Positions 23,604 to 24,419 of a stretch of 24,419 nucleotides of DNA are shown here, one piece after another. Location: positions 1 through 24,419 of the forward strand of contig DATAYF010000024.1 of assembly GCA_036272735.1 (NCBI GenBank), in the 5' to 3' direction. Under the pieces are notes generated by a model, which searched no databases, was not told the origin of the DNA, and saw only the letters and a program-made list of their open reading frames with translations. Positions within the stretch are counted from its first letter, which is position 1. Each line of letters starts with the position of its first letter. Source of the DNA: DATAYF01 sp036272735. Its GTDB lineage: Bacteria; Chloroflexota; Ktedonobacteria; Ktedonobacterales; Ktedonobacteraceae. Position numbers and translations under genes: made by a program.

Positions 23604-23633
23604 ACTATACGAGGGATGTGTTATATTTGTCAA
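23604..23633 (-). promoter_or_regulatory. Promoter of the MFS gene
   Basis: On the minus strand, a perfect TTGACA (23628-23633) and TATAGT (23604-23609) are separated by 18 bp. The predicted start near 23597 leaves a leader of about 20 nt before the TTG start. Confidence 0.75.
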
Positions 23634-23667
23634 AATGTTAGGCATAAGAGCAGAAGGAGTAATGGAC

Positions 23668-23694
23668 GTAGGGACCGATTTATCGTGTCCCTAC
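23668..23694 (-). terminator. Hairpin after the CoA-transferase gene
   Basis: GTAGGGAC (23668-23675) pairs with GTCCCTAC (23687-23694), with an inner CGA/TCG pair and one bulge. It lies about 50 nt downstream of the CoA-transferase stop, upstream of the MFS promoter. No clear U-run follows. Confidence 0.5.
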
Positions 23695-23745
23695 ATCAAA
23701 TACCATTTCTACTTTATGAAATTCCCCGCTGAAATCACATGGTCT

Positions 23746-24419
23746 TTAGCGTGTCCAGATGCCATCTGGGTCGGAGGCGCGCACGAGACGCAGTTCCTCA
23801 TCGCTGGGGGGTGTCGTTTCCGCGCAGTTGGGGGCGAGGCGCAGTGGCCAGCCGGTCTGCTCCTGAACTTGTTCGGTGCTGCTGCCCGCGTGGTACGATT
23901 GCAACAGCGCCTCGCCATTTTCGGGATCGAACCGGAATACTGCCAGCGTTGTGATCAGTGCTGCTGGCCCGCCGCGTGGCAAGCCAACCCGGCGGCGCCA
24001 GCCGGTGCCAGCTGGTCCTTGCGCATCAGGATAGCCATAACCGGGGCTGGTGATAAAATCCACGCGTTCACGCAGGCGGTGTCGCTCGTGGGGCATGATG
24101 ATAACCAGGCGTTGGGCCAGCGAAGCGATATCCGCCCCGCCGCCACTGCCCGGTAAGCGCACCCTGGGAGCCAGCCAGTCCTCACCAATCAGCGAGGTGT
24201 TCAAATTTCCATAGCGATCAATCTCAGCGCCACCAATGAAGCCCATCTCGACGCTACCGGCTGCCATCAGACCAATGACGTTGCGTGTGCTGGTGGTCCA
24301 GAGCGCGCCGTTGATGTTGGGGGGATCGCCCATCGTGTAGAGTAGCTCCGGGGCTGGCGTATCGCGCAAAACACCCGTCTCGAATAAGCCCATACTACGC
24401 GGCGCGTGCGTCTGTTTCG
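23746..24419 (-). CDS. CoA-transferase beta subunit, truncated by the window edge
   Basis: This is a family I CoA-transferase subunit B (3-oxoacid/glutaconate CoA-transferase type), which moves CoA between acyl-CoA and a free acid. The frame stays open beyond the ATG at 24393, and the upstream residues (HAPRS before MGLFETG) fit the family, so that ATG is internal and the gene continues outside the window. FETG (E codon at 24379-24381) contains the probable catalytic glutamate. GGAEIDRYGNLN and RLPGSGGGADIA are typical. The alpha subunit gene probably lies upstream outside the window. The acyl substrate cannot be predicted. Confidence 0.85.
   Translation of the reverse strand, partial: KQTHAPRSMGLFETGVLRDTPAPELLYTMGDPPNINGALWTTSTRNVIGLMAAGSVEMGFIGGAEIDRYGNLNTSLIGEDWLAPRVRLPGSGGGADIASLAQRLVIIMPHERHRLRERVDFITSPGYGYPDAQGPAGTGWRRRVGLPRGGPAALITTLAVFRFDPENGEALLQSYHAGSSTEQVQEQTGWPLRLAPNCAETTPPSDEELRLVRASDPDGIWTR

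Noticed and set aside
1..24419. CRISPR array, transposase or prophage
   Set aside because: No regularly spaced direct repeats, transposase or phage genes were found; the inverted repeats seen are single hairpins.

Overview
The window looks like chromosome of an aerobic, moderately GC-rich soil bacterium of the Chloroflexota, most likely the class Ktedonobacteria. This placement is inferred from gene content: a group 1h (actinobacterial-type) [NiFe]-hydrogenase with its characteristic accessory genes, very long perfect hairpins at gene ends, and AT-rich spacers between GC-richer genes. No 16S rRNA is present, so an Actinobacteria- or Acidobacteria-like source cannot be formally excluded.

Layout. 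Positions 1-153 hold a tRNA-Phe(GAA) followed by a long hairpin. An AT-rich spacer with a good promoter precedes a small orphan ORF (607-1056, +). Two minus-strand housekeeping genes follow: a PrsW-type intramembrane protease with a Pro/Tyr-rich N-terminus (1161-2897) and dnaE, the DNA polymerase III alpha subunit (3093-6617), which has a near-consensus promoter. A 0.7-kb AT-rich region separates dnaE from a plus-strand operon of about 15 kb (7320-22122). The window ends with a minus-strand MFS transporter and a CoA-transferase beta subunit truncated by the window edge.

The operon is the centre of the window. It encodes the small and large subunits (hhyS, hhyL) of a probably cytoplasmic, O2-tolerant, high-affinity H2-uptake hydrogenase. 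Then come a NifU-domain protein, DUF5947-like and DUF6084-like proteins, two unnamed accessory proteins, the C-terminal maturation protease, two tiny single-helix membrane peptides (DUF6893-like), and the full Ni/Fe(CN)2CO maturation set hypA, hypB, hypF, hypC, hypD and hypE. Inserted between hypF and hypD is the array hypC - SIS - hypC-like - SIS. Much of the operon is joined by overlapping or near-overlapping stop and start codons, so it is probably co-transcribed and partly translationally coupled. No cytochrome b, Tat signal or obvious electron-acceptor gene is present.

The most interesting points are: (i) the two SIS (GmhA-like) paralogues have lost complementary halves of the isomerase active site, suggesting a heteromer with composite sites or a repurposed pair; (ii) the second HypC-like protein lacks Cys2 and carries a CxxC; (iii) two paralogous 34- and 38-residue membrane peptides share a C-terminal LLPDxxRYxxxRxM signature; (iv) a 77-nt perfect palindrome closes the operon, and related long hairpins sit at other gene ends.
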